Shown in pieces: positions 55,177-63,912 of a DNA stretch of 64,000 nt (the stretch's first letter is position 1; each line of letters opens with the position of its first letter). The notes under the pieces were generated by a model. That model did not search any database, had not been told where the DNA came from, and was given only the letters and a program-made list of their open reading frames with translations. Location: contig DATALT010000002.1 in NCBI GenBank assembly GCA_036260945.1, positions 658,638 through 722,637 of the forward strand, read 5' to 3'. Source of the stretch: Candidatus Babeliales bacterium (lineage in GTDB: Bacteria; Babelota; Babeliae; Babelales; JACPOV01). The translations under genes and the position numbers were made by a program.

Positions 55177-55749
55177 ATGAATTCAAAAAACCTAATCGTT
55201 ATTTTAATAATCGGACAGAGCTTTATCGCCTCTTGCAATAATCAACCGCATCAGAATTTTCAACCAGTAGCACACATTCCTGGACTACAAATTTTCCAAG
55301 GAATCGCTGCGCAAAATGAAACAATCAGGGTAGAGGATGGAACTGTCAAAGGAATTTTGGTGGTTCCAGGTGAAACGCAAAAAAAGGGGCTCGCACTTAT
55401 CGCAAAAATTAATAAAAATAAATCTGCGTCAGAAAAATTACTGGCTGCTTATGTAGCTTATTTGCAAGAAATCGATCTTGTTCCAGATACTGAACAACTT
55501 TCAGCGCTAGAATTAATGCTCAACTCTGCCGCGATTCAAGCGCTCACTTTCCTAAATCTTCAACACCGGAAAGAACAGCAGCTCATTGAAATTGTAAAAA
55601 AAAATAATACTGATACTGCAAAAATTTCAGAAATCGAAGAGTATAATAATCAAAAACTTGCAGAACTCACCCTATTTCTCAATCAAACAAGAGATCTACT
55701 CAAAGAGCACTTCTTTCCTAAGTTTGAAGCTGCAAAAAATAATAAGTGA
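55177..55749 (+). CDS. Putative lipoprotein (190 aa)
   Basis: The N-terminus (LIVILIIGQSFIASCNN) ends in a lipobox-like IASC, so Cys20 would be lipidated. The rest is soluble and helical, with ASEKLLAAYVAYLQEIDLVP and a C-terminal coiled segment ISEIEEYNNQKLAELTLF. AGGAG precedes the ATG. Function unknown. Confidence 0.68.
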   Translation: MNSKNLIVILIIGQSFIASCNNQPHQNFQPVAHIPGLQIFQGIAAQNETIRVEDGTVKGILVVPGETQKKGLALIAKINKNKSASEKLLAAYVAYLQEIDLVPDTEQLSALELMLNSAAIQALTFLNLQHRKEQQLIEIVKKNNTDTAKISEIEEYNNQKLAELTLFLNQTRDLLKEHFFPKFEAAKNNK

Positions 55750-55759
55750 TAGTAAAAAT

Positions 55760-55787
55760 AAAGAGGCGTGTGTTACATGCCTCTTTT
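55760..55787. terminator. Bidirectional terminator between convergent genes
   Basis: AAAGAGGCGTG pairs with CATGCCTCTTT (one G-T pair) around TGTTA. It lies between the lipoprotein stop and the gpsA stop and serves both strands. Confidence 0.75.
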
Positions 55788-55790
55788 ACA

Positions 55791-56798
55791 TTAATTTTTA
55801 ATAACGCACTCTTGCTCGAGCGGTCTTTTCATGAGCTCATTTAGTAAATCATCGATTTTTTTTGTTCCGATAATTATCTGATACACGCCTTTACATACTG
55901 GCAAATCCAAAGAAAACTCTTCAATGAGTTGATTAATCGAAGCAGCGGTGTTCACACCTTCGGGAATGTATCCTGTTTGTTCAAGAATGCGCTGAATTGT
56001 TTGCCCACTGCCGATTCGTTTTCCAACTTCGCGATTGCGGCTACGCTCTCCCATTGCGGTAAGAACTAAATCACCAACGCCAGAAAGTCCAAATACTGTT
56101 TCAGGCCTTCCGCCACGCAACTGACAAATGAGCATCATTTCATGCAATCCGCGCGTAAGAATAAAAGATTTTACGTTATCTGAGTAACCTGCTCCATCAA
56201 GCATGCCGATTGCAAGTGCAATAACATTTTTGAGTGCGCCGCCAATTTGTACACCAATAAGATCGAGCGATAAATAGGGCCTAAAAAAATCGTTGCTCAA
56301 CATTTTTTGCAATTCTAAACCAAAATCACAATCGGTGGTAGCGAGCGTTACTGCTGTTATTTGCTCAGTAGCAACATCCCCGGCAAAACTGGGGCCAACG
56401 AGTACAGCTTTATGTGCAACCGGTCCTAAGACGTCATCCAGCATTTGGGTTGGCAATAATAATGTTTTGTTTTCAATACCCTTAGAAAGAACAATCCATT
56501 TTTGATCTGATCGCAGGTATTTTTTGCAATTTTCCAATGTTGAACGCAAATACTGCACCGGAACTGCTTCAAATATGATCGAAGACTTATTAAATAATTC
56601 TGCTAAATCTGTTGTTGGAATAATAAAATCTGAAAGCAAAATACCAGGCAAGTAACGTGAATTAGTTTTTTTTGTCCGAATTTCCTGAGCAACTTCTTTA
56701 TGATAGCACCACAAATGAACAGTGAATCCATTTTGGGCAAGCAATGTTGCGATTGCTGTTCCCCATGCTCCCTCACCAAGAACTGCTACATGCTTCAT
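55791..56798 (-). CDS. gpsA: Glycerol-3-phosphate dehydrogenase (NAD(P)+)
   Basis: 335 aa. Makes sn-glycerol-3-phosphate for phospholipids from dihydroxyacetone phosphate. Rossmann motif VLGEGAWGTA at the N-terminus, VLSKGIENKT, VGPSFAGDVA, and the catalytic-Lys region IGGALKNVIALAIG; FGLSGVGDLVLT and RNREVGKRIG follow. ATG 56798 overlaps the uppS stop (ATGA); an in-frame ATG 21 nt upstream is less likely. Confidence 0.95.
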   Translation of the reverse strand: MKHVAVLGEGAWGTAIATLLAQNGFTVHLWCYHKEVAQEIRTKKTNSRYLPGILLSDFIIPTTDLAELFNKSSIIFEAVPVQYLRSTLENCKKYLRSDQKWIVLSKGIENKTLLLPTQMLDDVLGPVAHKAVLVGPSFAGDVATEQITAVTLATTDCDFGLELQKMLSNDFFRPYLSLDLIGVQIGGALKNVIALAIGMLDGAGYSDNVKSFILTRGLHEMMLICQLRGGRPETVFGLSGVGDLVLTAMGERSRNREVGKRIGSGQTIQRILEQTGYIPEGVNTAASINQLIEEFSLDLPVCKGVYQIIIGTKKIDDLLNELMKRPLEQECVIKN

Positions 56799-57481
56799 GT
56801 ACCAAAATTCCTTTTGCATTCTTCAAAATTTAAGCACGCAGCTTGCAAATGATCTTCGGTAATTTCTGGCCATAAACAATCGAGGAAATAAAATTCGCTA
56901 TAAGCTGCTTGATAGAGAAGAAAATTACTAATTCGTTTCGTGCCGCCAGTTCGAATAATCATATCGGGCTCAGGAATTCCAGCGGTCCACAATGAATTAT
57001 TAAGCGTTTCATCCGTAATATCGTTTTCAGAAAGTTCACCGTTCTTTATTTTCTGAATTATAGATTTAACGCCGTGAACAATTTCTTGGCGCGCACCATA
57101 ACAAAAAAGAAAATTTACCTGCAGGTTGTGCCCTTGATTTGTTTGCAATTCAAGATTTTCAATTGTTGCAAGCAAATGCGCCGGAAAAAGTGATCGATCC
57201 CCAATAAATCGAGCCCGCACGCCATATTTAAGAAAATCGTCGATCAGTTGAGGAGCTTTTGAAGCAAGCAAATCAAAAAGATAACTTCGTTCATGTTCAG
57301 ATCGTTTAAAATTTTCAATAGAAAAGGTATAAAGCGAAAGATAGGGAATTTTCTTCTTTAAACAAAATTCGACCGCCCGCTTTGCCGCCTCAAAACCGTT
57401 CGAGTGCCCAACCAGCGAGCCCAAACCTTTTGATCGCGCCCAGCGTCGATTACCATCCATAATTATTGCCAAATGATTCAT
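56795..57481 (-). CDS. uppS: Undecaprenyl diphosphate synthase
   Basis: 228-aa cis-prenyltransferase that makes the lipid carrier for wall synthesis. AIIMDGNRRWA with catalytic Asp9, then GHSNGFEAAKRAV, TFSIENFKRSEHE, and the C-terminal IPEPDMIIRTGGTKRISNFL are all diagnostic. Its ATG overlaps the preceding stop by one base (TGATG). Serves MurG and PBP1 in this window. Confidence 0.96.
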   Translation of the reverse strand: MNHLAIIMDGNRRWARSKGLGSLVGHSNGFEAAKRAVEFCLKKKIPYLSLYTFSIENFKRSEHERSYLFDLLASKAPQLIDDFLKYGVRARFIGDRSLFPAHLLATIENLELQTNQGHNLQVNFLFCYGARQEIVHGVKSIIQKIKNGELSENDITDETLNNSLWTAGIPEPDMIIRTGGTKRISNFLLYQAAYSEFYFLDCLWPEITEDHLQAACLNFEECKRNFGT

Positions 57482-58140
57482 CACGCCATCGATCCTTTTA
57501 AACCAATTGCAAAACTTTTGATCTTTATTAATTTTTCACCAAACCAGTTGCCACAATAATAAATAAGCACCATACCTGAAGCGTAAATTAACCTCTCAAT
57601 AATAACAATGGGCATCAATGCGGCAAACATCGGTACCGTCATCGATAAACAGTAGATCCACAAAACAGAACCAACCGCATGCGCCGTAAATGTAGTACCA
57701 AATGCCGTTAGAAAAAGAGAGCGGACAGGAATCAACTGAATAACCATGGGGATAAACCAATAACAACTATACCACCAGGCTTGAGCTCCAACCGGATGCG
57801 CCAAAAAAAGCGCTATACAAATCAGCGGAATAAGAATTTTGATCGCTCTATTTTCTGCGGACCAATAAGCAGATGCACAAATGGTTGGAATATGATATGC
57901 TAATGGTGTGAAGATAGTATCAGTGAACAACAATCCTTTCAGCAATCCCCTTAGAACTAATCCACCTATTGCCAGCGGCAATCCGCACCAAACACCGATT
58001 AAAGGTAGTACAGAATTACTCAACGAAAAAAACGCACATTGGGAACCCAAAATAGCGTTTACTTTAAAAAGGCTGACTATTTGAAGTAAAATAAAACTAA
58101 GAGCGAGCCCGAAAAGCGCTTTTGATGAAGGGCGAATCAT
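57481..58140 (-). CDS. Six-helix membrane protein upstream of uppS (219 aa)
   Basis: Hydrophobic throughout: ALFGLALSFILLQIVSLF, VLPLIGVWCGLPLAIGGLVL, ILIPLICIALFLAHPVGAQA, SCYWFIPMVIQLIPV and a last pair with HAVGSVLWIYCLSMTVPMF. The small size and Gly/Pro pattern resemble substrate-binding membrane components (ECF S proteins) but no specific family is recognised. ATG 58140 with AGGGG upstream is preferred; a longer frame runs antisense into the HAD gene. It is translationally coupled to uppS. Confidence 0.7.
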   Translation of the reverse strand: MIRPSSKALFGLALSFILLQIVSLFKVNAILGSQCAFFSLSNSVLPLIGVWCGLPLAIGGLVLRGLLKGLLFTDTIFTPLAYHIPTICASAYWSAENRAIKILIPLICIALFLAHPVGAQAWWYSCYWFIPMVIQLIPVRSLFLTAFGTTFTAHAVGSVLWIYCLSMTVPMFAALMPIVIIERLIYASGMVLIYYCGNWFGEKLIKIKSFAIGLKGSMA

Positions 58141-58237
58141 AACTACCCCTGAGGTAACATAAAACAATGAAACATTTAAAACACATAAACGTAGTATATA
58201 CACAAGACCGCTACGGGACAACACCGAAAGGGAATTC

Positions 58238-58915
58238 ATGATAAATCGGTATAAAGCCGTCATCTTTGATTTAGATGGCACAATCGTTGATACCGAACAT
58301 ATTTGGAAACGAGCAACTAAGGAATTGCTCAACCATCGCGGCATTGCGGTTTCATCAGAAATCGAGCTTTTGCTGCAAGAAAAATTGAACGGCCTCGCAC
58401 TCAATCAAAGTTGTACTTTTTTAAAGAACCATTTTGATTTACCTGATGCGCTCGCAGTACTTACGGAAGAAAAAGCGCTACGCGCAAACCAATTGTATGT
58501 GCACGAAGTGCGGTTCGTTCAAGGATTTTTAAGTTTTCACGGTGACGTGATTAAACATAATCTAAAGACGGGCGTGGCGACTAATGCACACGACGAAACG
58601 GTAGCGATCACCGATCGAGCGCTTGGCCTTTCGAAACTTTTTGGTGAACATATTTATCCAATATCGCGCGTCAGTAACAAAGGAAAACCTGATCCAGCGA
58701 TCTATTTGCATGCGGCCGAAAAACTCGGGATGAGCCCGAAAGACTGCATCGCTATTGAGGATTCGGCGCACGGTTTGGCGGCAGCAAAAAGTGCCGGGAT
58801 GTTCTGCATCGGTATAAATACAGCAAAACGCAGGTCACAACTTGAGCAAGCACATCATATTATTGAAGGATACGAAGAACTTAGTTTGCCTCATATCTTG
58901 AAACGTGTATCGTAA
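58238..58915 (+). CDS. HAD-superfamily phosphatase/phosphomutase-like protein
   Basis: 225 aa. FDLDGTIVDTE holds the nucleophile Asp11 and acid/base Asp13; TGVATNAHDE is motif II, KGKPDPAIYLHAAEKLG motif III and CIAIEDSAHGLAAAKSAG motif IV. The helical cap between residues 15 and 90 is subclass I, as in beta-phosphoglucomutase and phosphoglycolate phosphatase. Substrate uncertain. Confidence 0.88.
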   Translation: MINRYKAVIFDLDGTIVDTEHIWKRATKELLNHRGIAVSSEIELLLQEKLNGLALNQSCTFLKNHFDLPDALAVLTEEKALRANQLYVHEVRFVQGFLSFHGDVIKHNLKTGVATNAHDETVAITDRALGLSKLFGEHIYPISRVSNKGKPDPAIYLHAAEKLGMSPKDCIAIEDSAHGLAAAKSAGMFCIGINTAKRRSQLEQAHHIIEGYEELSLPHILKRVS

Positions 58916-59535
58916 ATGAGGTCAACTGCTTCGCGCACATCGTCTGTAATCGTCAGCACATCGGCCAAATCTGAACGAATGTACGACTGATTACACCCCT
59001 GGCTGTACCAAGCTACCAAAGGCTTCCAGTAGTGGGTGCCAATAAGAATAACCGGCACGCGCGGTATAATTGAAAATTTAATAGTATTTAATGTATCAGC
59101 AAGCTCATCCAAAGTGCCTATGCCACCAGGAAAAATAATAAAAGCGGCCGAATATCGAATGAGCAGCCATTTGCGTGCGGCAAATGAAGGCATAGCCACA
59201 AAGTTTGCATCGCAGGCTAAATGAAAATGATCATCTACGCCCCGAACACCGATGCCAAGCGCACTCCCTTTTTTATCTTTTTCCTTTTGAAAACCACAAA
59301 GCGACGCCTCCATGATTCCCGGACCCCCACCAGTTAATAATGAAAAATCACGAATTGCCAAAAGAGATCCGCATTTGAACGCTTGCCCATAAGGTTCATC
59401 TTTCTTATGCATTTCCTTACCGCCAAATATCGTTACAATAGGCTGCGGCATGCGTATGACTTTCAACCATCCGTACCAAAACATCGGACTTGTAATCCAA
59501 CGCGAAGCGACAACAGGAACTCTTTTATTTTTCAC
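58891..59535 (-). CDS. LOG-family protein (lysine decarboxylase-like fold), copy 1
   Basis: The family motifs LTGGGPGIMEAS and FPGGIGTLDELADTL are intact, as in LOG cytokinin-riboside phosphoribohydrolases and bacterial PpnN-like nucleosidases, which release the base from a nucleoside monophosphate. I chose GTG 59535, which has AGGGG just after the upstream stop; ATG 59580 would overlap the neighbour by 37 nt. It converges with the HAD gene (25-nt overlap). Paralogue of the next gene. Confidence 0.82.
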   Translation of the reverse strand: MKNKRVPVVASRWITSPMFWYGWLKVIRMPQPIVTIFGGKEMHKKDEPYGQAFKCGSLLAIRDFSLLTGGGPGIMEASLCGFQKEKDKKGSALGIGVRGVDDHFHLACDANFVAMPSFAARKWLLIRYSAAFIIFPGGIGTLDELADTLNTIKFSIIPRVPVILIGTHYWKPLVAWYSQGCNQSYIRSDLADVLTITDDVREAVDLIYDTRFKI

Positions 59536-59543
59536 CCATTCCC

Positions 59544-60245
59544 CTATTTCTTTTTCAGCAAATCCGCACATTCTTGGCATGCATGCTGCAAAAGCTTAAC
59601 AGCTTCATCAAGATCATCGGTCACCCTAATATAATTAAGCTGCTCCTGCCTAATCAAATTCTCTCTGAGGCTATAATCTTTGAGCCAACATAAAAATGGT
59701 TTCCAATATTCTGTACCGATGAGAACAACGGGAGCTACAGATAATTTTTTTGTCTCCATTAATGTTAATATTTCAGTTAATTCTTCCAACGTTCCAAATC
59801 CCCCGGGAAAAACTGCAAATGCGACCGAGTAATTAATTAATAAATATTTACGCGCAAAAAAATAGTCAGTCACAACATAATCGTCCATCACGCACTCATT
59901 CAACGGCTCAGAATCGGACAAGCCACTAACGAGTACCCCGAGCGTTCTAGCGCGTGAAGAATCTGGAATTTCTGCGCGAGCGCCGCAGGTCGCTGCTTGC
60001 ATAATACCTGGTCCGCCTCCTGTAATAACCGATATTCCAAGCTCGACTAATTTATGTGCTAGGAGATGCGCTTGGCGTGCATAGATCGTATCTTGCTCAA
60101 GGCGAGATCCCCCGAAAACGGTGACAATAGGTTGCGGTAATTTTGATATTTTCCAGACCCCATAGATAAGTTGAAAGGTTGTTCGAAGAGATCCCTTGAG
60201 CAAGACGCCGTAGGTATACAAAAAACGTTTAAGCCCTGCAAACAT
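59544..60245 (-). CDS. LOG-family protein, copy 2
   Basis: 233 aa. LPQPIVTVFGGSRLEQDTIY, VITGGGPGIMQAATCG and FPGGFGTLEELTEIL match copy 1 and the LOG family; ExxE after PGGxGT is retained. A basic N-terminal segment of about 35 residues may bind membrane or RNA. GGTGAGG precedes the ATG. It is the upstream gene of the tandem pair. Likely a nucleotide-base hydrolase; substrate not deducible. Confidence 0.85.
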   Translation of the reverse strand: MFAGLKRFLYTYGVLLKGSLRTTFQLIYGVWKISKLPQPIVTVFGGSRLEQDTIYARQAHLLAHKLVELGISVITGGGPGIMQAATCGARAEIPDSSRARTLGVLVSGLSDSEPLNECVMDDYVVTDYFFARKYLLINYSVAFAVFPGGFGTLEELTEILTLMETKKLSVAPVVLIGTEYWKPFLCWLKDYSLRENLIRQEQLNYIRVTDDLDEAVKLLQHACQECADLLKKK

Positions 60246-60265
60246 GATTCCTCACCTTTAAAAAC

Positions 60266-60295
60266 ATGAGGCGTTGCAAAACAGCAACGCCTCAT
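60266..60295 (-). terminator. Rho-independent terminator of the FAD-protein gene
   Basis: ATGAGGCGTTGC pairs perfectly with GCAACGCCTCAT around a 6-nt loop; minus-strand tail GTTTTTAAA. Confidence 0.85.
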
Positions 60296-60312
60296 TCTTT
60301 CTGCAAATTAAA

Positions 60313-61473
60313 CTAGAGTACATCGATCATGAATAATGATTCAAACGAAGCGAATCTGCTCATCACCGCTTTTTTGGTCATCCATTCAGGAACAACACGC
60401 TGCGCATATTCCATAAAAAAACGTAACCCGACTCGATATTCGGTGCTTCCATCTGGATAAGCATATTTTTCCGGAAATGCGATACCTATTCCAAATAAGC
60501 GCGGTGCTATGATTCCCGATATATCATCATAAATGAGTTCTGTTTTACCGTTGATAGGAGGCAATTGATTCGGTTCGTAACCAACAGCATAGATGATCTT
60601 ATTGCAGATCGGTAACCAAGCATTAAGAGACTCTGGCGTATTAAAAATTCGTACTAAATTAGCTGGCGGATTTTTTTCCAGAACATTTTTTGCCCACTCT
60701 GCGGTTGTTCCTTTCAACCCAGCTTGCTGATGCTCAACCCATGTACCATGATCGATAACATAAACGAGCGGATTTTTATAAAAATTCACGATTCTTCCAA
60801 CCGGCAACTCAGACAGAAATTTCAGAATGAGCATAGCCGAGTGAGCACTGCCAACTACTGCCACCGTGTCTGTGCTGTGTACATGCTGTGCCAAAAACGA
60901 TTTGTTAAGCGCAAGATCCAATGAAATTTTATGCTCAACAGGATAGTCGAGCTCTTTAGGATGCGAACCGGTAGCAAGCACAACATAACGGGATTCAAAG
61001 TGACTCGTTTCGGTAGCTACATGCCACGTTTCATTATCAAAATGAAGCGATTTTATTTTCCCATGTATTGCGTGAACTTTTGATTTCAAACATTCGGTAA
61101 TTTTCCTCAAAGGATCAATAATAACGTGCAGCGGGTACGCAGCTGTTAATTCAAGCTTTTTCAACTCATCAAGTGCTTCGGGCGCGCATTCCTGAAATGT
61201 ATTGCATGCACTCAAATAGTCGATGTACATCTTTGTTGTAGCGTTTCCAGGTACCGTGTAATAATATTGGCCAAGTCGGCCTACATCAAATTCAGGATCG
61301 ATCCAAGCAATCTTATCAGGATCAACCCCCAAATCAATAAGCAATCCAACTACCGCAAGGCCTGCTGGTCCTGCACCCACGATAGTCCAAAGAGGCTGAA
61401 AATCCACCGCATGGGATAACGTAGTTATAAAAAAAAATGAATTTAATAGCGCGATTTTTATCAGTTTTTTCAT
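60313..61473 (-). CDS. Exported FAD/NAD(P)-binding oxidoreductase-like protein
   Basis: 386 aa. A signal peptide (KKLIKIALLNSFFFITTLSH) stands before a Rossmann motif IVGAGPAGLAVVGLL. Later VVLATGSHP and VAVVGSAHSAMLIL form a second dinucleotide site, the order seen in flavin monooxygenases and thioredoxin-reductase-like proteins. IIYAVGYEPNQLP closes the FAD domain. No redox CxxC is present. AAAAGGAG precedes the ATG. A Sec-type leader on a flavoprotein is unusual. Substrate unknown; a monooxygenase or membrane-facing oxidoreductase is possible. Confidence 0.8.
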   Translation of the reverse strand: MKKLIKIALLNSFFFITTLSHAVDFQPLWTIVGAGPAGLAVVGLLIDLGVDPDKIAWIDPEFDVGRLGQYYYTVPGNATTKMYIDYLSACNTFQECAPEALDELKKLELTAAYPLHVIIDPLRKITECLKSKVHAIHGKIKSLHFDNETWHVATETSHFESRYVVLATGSHPKELDYPVEHKISLDLALNKSFLAQHVHSTDTVAVVGSAHSAMLILKFLSELPVGRIVNFYKNPLVYVIDHGTWVEHQQAGLKGTTAEWAKNVLEKNPPANLVRIFNTPESLNAWLPICNKIIYAVGYEPNQLPPINGKTELIYDDISGIIAPRLFGIGIAFPEKYAYPDGSTEYRVGLRFFMEYAQRVVPEWMTKKAVMSRFASFESLFMIDVL

Positions 61474-61607
61474 CGCCGGCTCCTTTTAATAGTAAATCGA
61501 TTTCACTTTACCGCAGAGTCCCAATAAAATACAAGATGCTCAGCGCTTCCAAGTAATTGACGAACGAAGCTTTCTTGAATTATGGTAAACAAAAAAAGGA
61601 GTAGATC

Positions 61608-62006
61608 ATGCCAAAGCTTACAGAACAATCAAAAGAAATTTTAAATAATACTATTGTTGAATGTGAAAATTGTATCACAGCATGCCAAGATCTCGTTGAT
61701 ATGTGCAGCACCAGCAACGGACCGGAATGCGCCGAGGCAGTTGGAAAAGCTGTTAAACAATGGTCAATTACTATTGAAACATGCAATCAAACGATCGCAT
61801 GGTGCAAACAAGAACTCAAAGATGGCTCGTTTGCTGGTCGTTCTCTTTACGATAATTGTATGCAAATCTGCCACGATGTGGTCGATAGTTGTAAAAAATG
61901 TATCGAAGAATGCCGTACTGGCAACGAAGGCTGCATGAATGCCACTCTTGATTGCATAGCAAAATGCGATGAAGCTGCAGAATGTTGCGATGAAATAATT
62001 GAATAA
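61608..62006 (+). CDS. Cys-rich four-helix-bundle protein, copper-storage (Csp/DUF326) type
   Basis: 132 aa, 17 cysteines spaced along helices as CxxCxxxC or CxxxC groups: CENCITAC, CNQTIAWC, CMQICHDVVDSCKKCIEEC and CIAKCDEAAECC. This is the pattern of copper storage proteins, whose cysteines line the core of a four-helix bundle and bind many Cu(I) ions. It has no signal peptide, so it would be cytosolic as in Csp3. AAAGGAG precedes the ATG. Copper defence inside a phagocytic host would fit but is inference. Confidence 0.85.
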   Translation: MPKLTEQSKEILNNTIVECENCITACQDLVDMCSTSNGPECAEAVGKAVKQWSITIETCNQTIAWCKQELKDGSFAGRSLYDNCMQICHDVVDSCKKCIEECRTGNEGCMNATLDCIAKCDEAAECCDEIIE

Positions 62007-62203
62007 TAAATAGGGCGTCGTTGATATATCGGTCAGCCGTTCGCCCGGCAGGCCAGAAGCAAACGCCGATTAAAAAAACGGAAACGAAATAGATCTAGGA
62101 CTTGTATTTGATGGACCATGCACTTTGATGAAGACTCTCTGTCATCTTTTTACTATATTATGCAGTTTGTTACACTTATAAATGAACAAGATATTTTGTT
62201 TAA

Positions 62204-62377
62204 AAAGAAGTTGCAAAATACTGGCCAGGCAGTTATTTTTTCGGGCCACTTCTGAGCTGGACACGAGCAAATTTCCTAATGGAAGGAAGTTTTCAAGTGC
62301 CTATCGCACAAAATAGATATGGATTGCAACGCCTCTTTGATTTTCGAGCTGCGTTTACGTGTGAAATAAAATTTTAA
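62204..62377 (+). pseudogene. C-terminal remnant of an outer-membrane barrel gene
   Basis: An open frame from 62204 encodes KYWPGSYFFGPLLSWTRANF and then EGSFQVPIAQNRYGLQRLF, ending FTCEIKF and a stop. The layout matches the end of the 19416 barrel protein (LGLAMQWPITQRNAYR ... IATF), including the terminal Phe. Upstream the frame is closed by stops and no start or signal peptide is visible. The rest of 62007-62203 holds nothing I can assign. Confidence 0.6.
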
Positions 62378-62392
62378 CATTTTGAAAAGAAT

Positions 62393-63073
62393 ATGATCAT
62401 TTCAAAACAAAAAAAAATTACTCTTCTTCTTCTTCTCCTTTTGATGAGCTTTTCAGTCTACTTTGCACAACATTCATCCTATTTAAGTTTTGCATGTTTT
62501 AATGAAGTCAAAGAAGAGCTTCTATTACATGTACAAAATAGCCAAACCAAAGCAAGCATCATCTATATATTGCTTTATATTGTGGTTACGGTTCTCACGC
62601 CCAGCGCTGCCATGTTTGCTCTTGCCGGTGGTTTTTTATTCGGGGTTTTAAAAGCAACAGCTTTTATTATTATTGGCGCAACCGTAAGCGGATCTCTCGC
62701 ATTTTTTGCAACACGCTATCTATTGGGAGAGCAGGTGCAAAGAAGCTATTCTGCTCAGCTAAAAAAATTTAATGATGAATTAAAACAATACGGGAGCTAC
62801 TACTTTCTGATGGTGCGCATTATTCCTATTTTTCCATTTTTCTTGATTAATATCATTGCTGGTCTTACAACGATTTCATTCAGCACCTTTGCATGGACGA
62901 CCGCTCTCGGTATTATTCCTGGAACAATGATTTATACCTATGCTGGGCGCCAACTGTGCACTATAAACTCACCGCGTGATATTTTATCGCCACATCTTTT
63001 TGCAGCGCTTTTTTGCTTAGGTTTACTAGCTTTAGTTCCTGTGCTTCTTAAAAAGCGGAAAAATTTACGCTAG
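62393..63073 (+). CDS. TVP38/TMEM64 (DedA-like) family membrane protein
   Basis: 226 aa. After an N-terminal helix (ITLLLLLLLMSFSVYF) comes the family core: PSAAMFALAGGFLFG, then ATVSGSLAFFATRYLLG, and later FFLMVRIIPIFPFFLINII-like sequence with the conserved Arg-Pro region and GIIPGTMIYTYAG. Such proteins are linked to lipid scrambling or carrier recycling and small-molecule transport. It overlaps the next gene's stop by 4 nt (convergent). Confidence 0.88.
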   Translation: MIISKQKKITLLLLLLLMSFSVYFAQHSSYLSFACFNEVKEELLLHVQNSQTKASIIYILLYIVVTVLTPSAAMFALAGGFLFGVLKATAFIIIGATVSGSLAFFATRYLLGEQVQRSYSAQLKKFNDELKQYGSYYFLMVRIIPIFPFFLINIIAGLTTISFSTFAWTTALGIIPGTMIYTYAGRQLCTINSPRDILSPHLFAALFCLGLLALVPVLLKKRKNLR

Positions 63074-63837
63074 GTATCCTTCGTTCTGTCTTGGTTACTC
63101 GGGTAAACCCCGCTGCTTCCATATTCACTGCTACTTGAATCAATATTTTCAAGCTCGCTCTGTTTAGGATTATCCAATCTGTTTCTGAATTGATCCAATT
63201 TAACAGCCAATAGCATATTTTCTTTCGCGATGCTCATCTGATTCTTGCAATAAAGCTCTCGTCCAATTGCTTTTTTAATATCCCAGCAACCAGAAAGAGC
63301 CAATTTCCATGAAGAAAATCCAAGCCCTAGGGTGCACGCAGAAGCTTTCAAGATTTCTATATTATTTGTTCTGTTAGCAAATATCTCGTTCAACATTTTT
63401 TTTGAATCGTATACAATTAAACTGATTAAACCTATTGCTACACCCACCTGAAAACTGCCCAGTAATAAACCTCGGATTTGGTAAGAGCTCTTTTTTTCTA
63501 ACTTTTCGCTCATTTCCTTATCAATGAGAAGTTTTTTAATTTCAGCCCCATTTTTAATTACATCACTAAATCCCGGATTATTGGCGAATCCTATCTTAAT
63601 AGCCTCAAATGTTTTGCGAGTACTCCAAAGTTCTTCGAATTGTTTATTCTTCAAAGTCAGTGTATCAATCCTGAATAATTCAGCTACGCCTTTTGCAATC
63701 GGCTTATTTTCGCTCAATGCGCATAATATGTTAACCGATGGAACAGTTAAATTTTTTGTCGTTACTACGGTTTCCATTCCAAAGATGTGCGTCATTATAT
63801 TGATAACGAAAAAAAACCATATAAGTAGTACGCACAT
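63070..63837 (-). CDS. Membrane protein of unknown function (255 aa)
   Basis: N-terminal signal or anchor (CVLLIWFFFVINIMTHIFG), a helical soluble part, then two hydrophobic helices (GLLLGSFQVGVAIGLISLIV and ILKASACTLGLGFSSWKLA) and a polar Ser-rich tail. GGGGAG precedes ATG 63837, deciding this start over an ATG 45 nt upstream. No family recognised. Confidence 0.65.
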   Translation of the reverse strand: MCVLLIWFFFVINIMTHIFGMETVVTTKNLTVPSVNILCALSENKPIAKGVAELFRIDTLTLKNKQFEELWSTRKTFEAIKIGFANNPGFSDVIKNGAEIKKLLIDKEMSEKLEKKSSYQIRGLLLGSFQVGVAIGLISLIVYDSKKMLNEIFANRTNNIEILKASACTLGLGFSSWKLALSGCWDIKKAIGRELYCKNQMSIAKENMLLAVKLDQFRNRLDNPKQSELENIDSSSSEYGSSGVYPSNQDRTKDT

Positions 63838-63856
63838 GGTTCTCCCCCAAAAGCGG

Positions 63857-63881
63857 GCCCATATCAGATTTCTATGGGCCA
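63857..63881 (-). terminator. Possible terminator before the 63070 gene
   Basis: GGCCCAT pairs with ATGGGCC; the minus-strand tail is CGCTTTT, so it could end a gene entering from the right edge. Confidence 0.35.
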
Positions 63882-63912
63882 TTTGGCATCAGTTGTTAGC
63901 TAACTTTTTTCT

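Noticed and set aside
58141..58404. Longer N-terminus for the membrane protein before uppS
   Set aside because: It runs antisense through the HAD catalytic motif; the ATG at 58140 has a good ribosome site.
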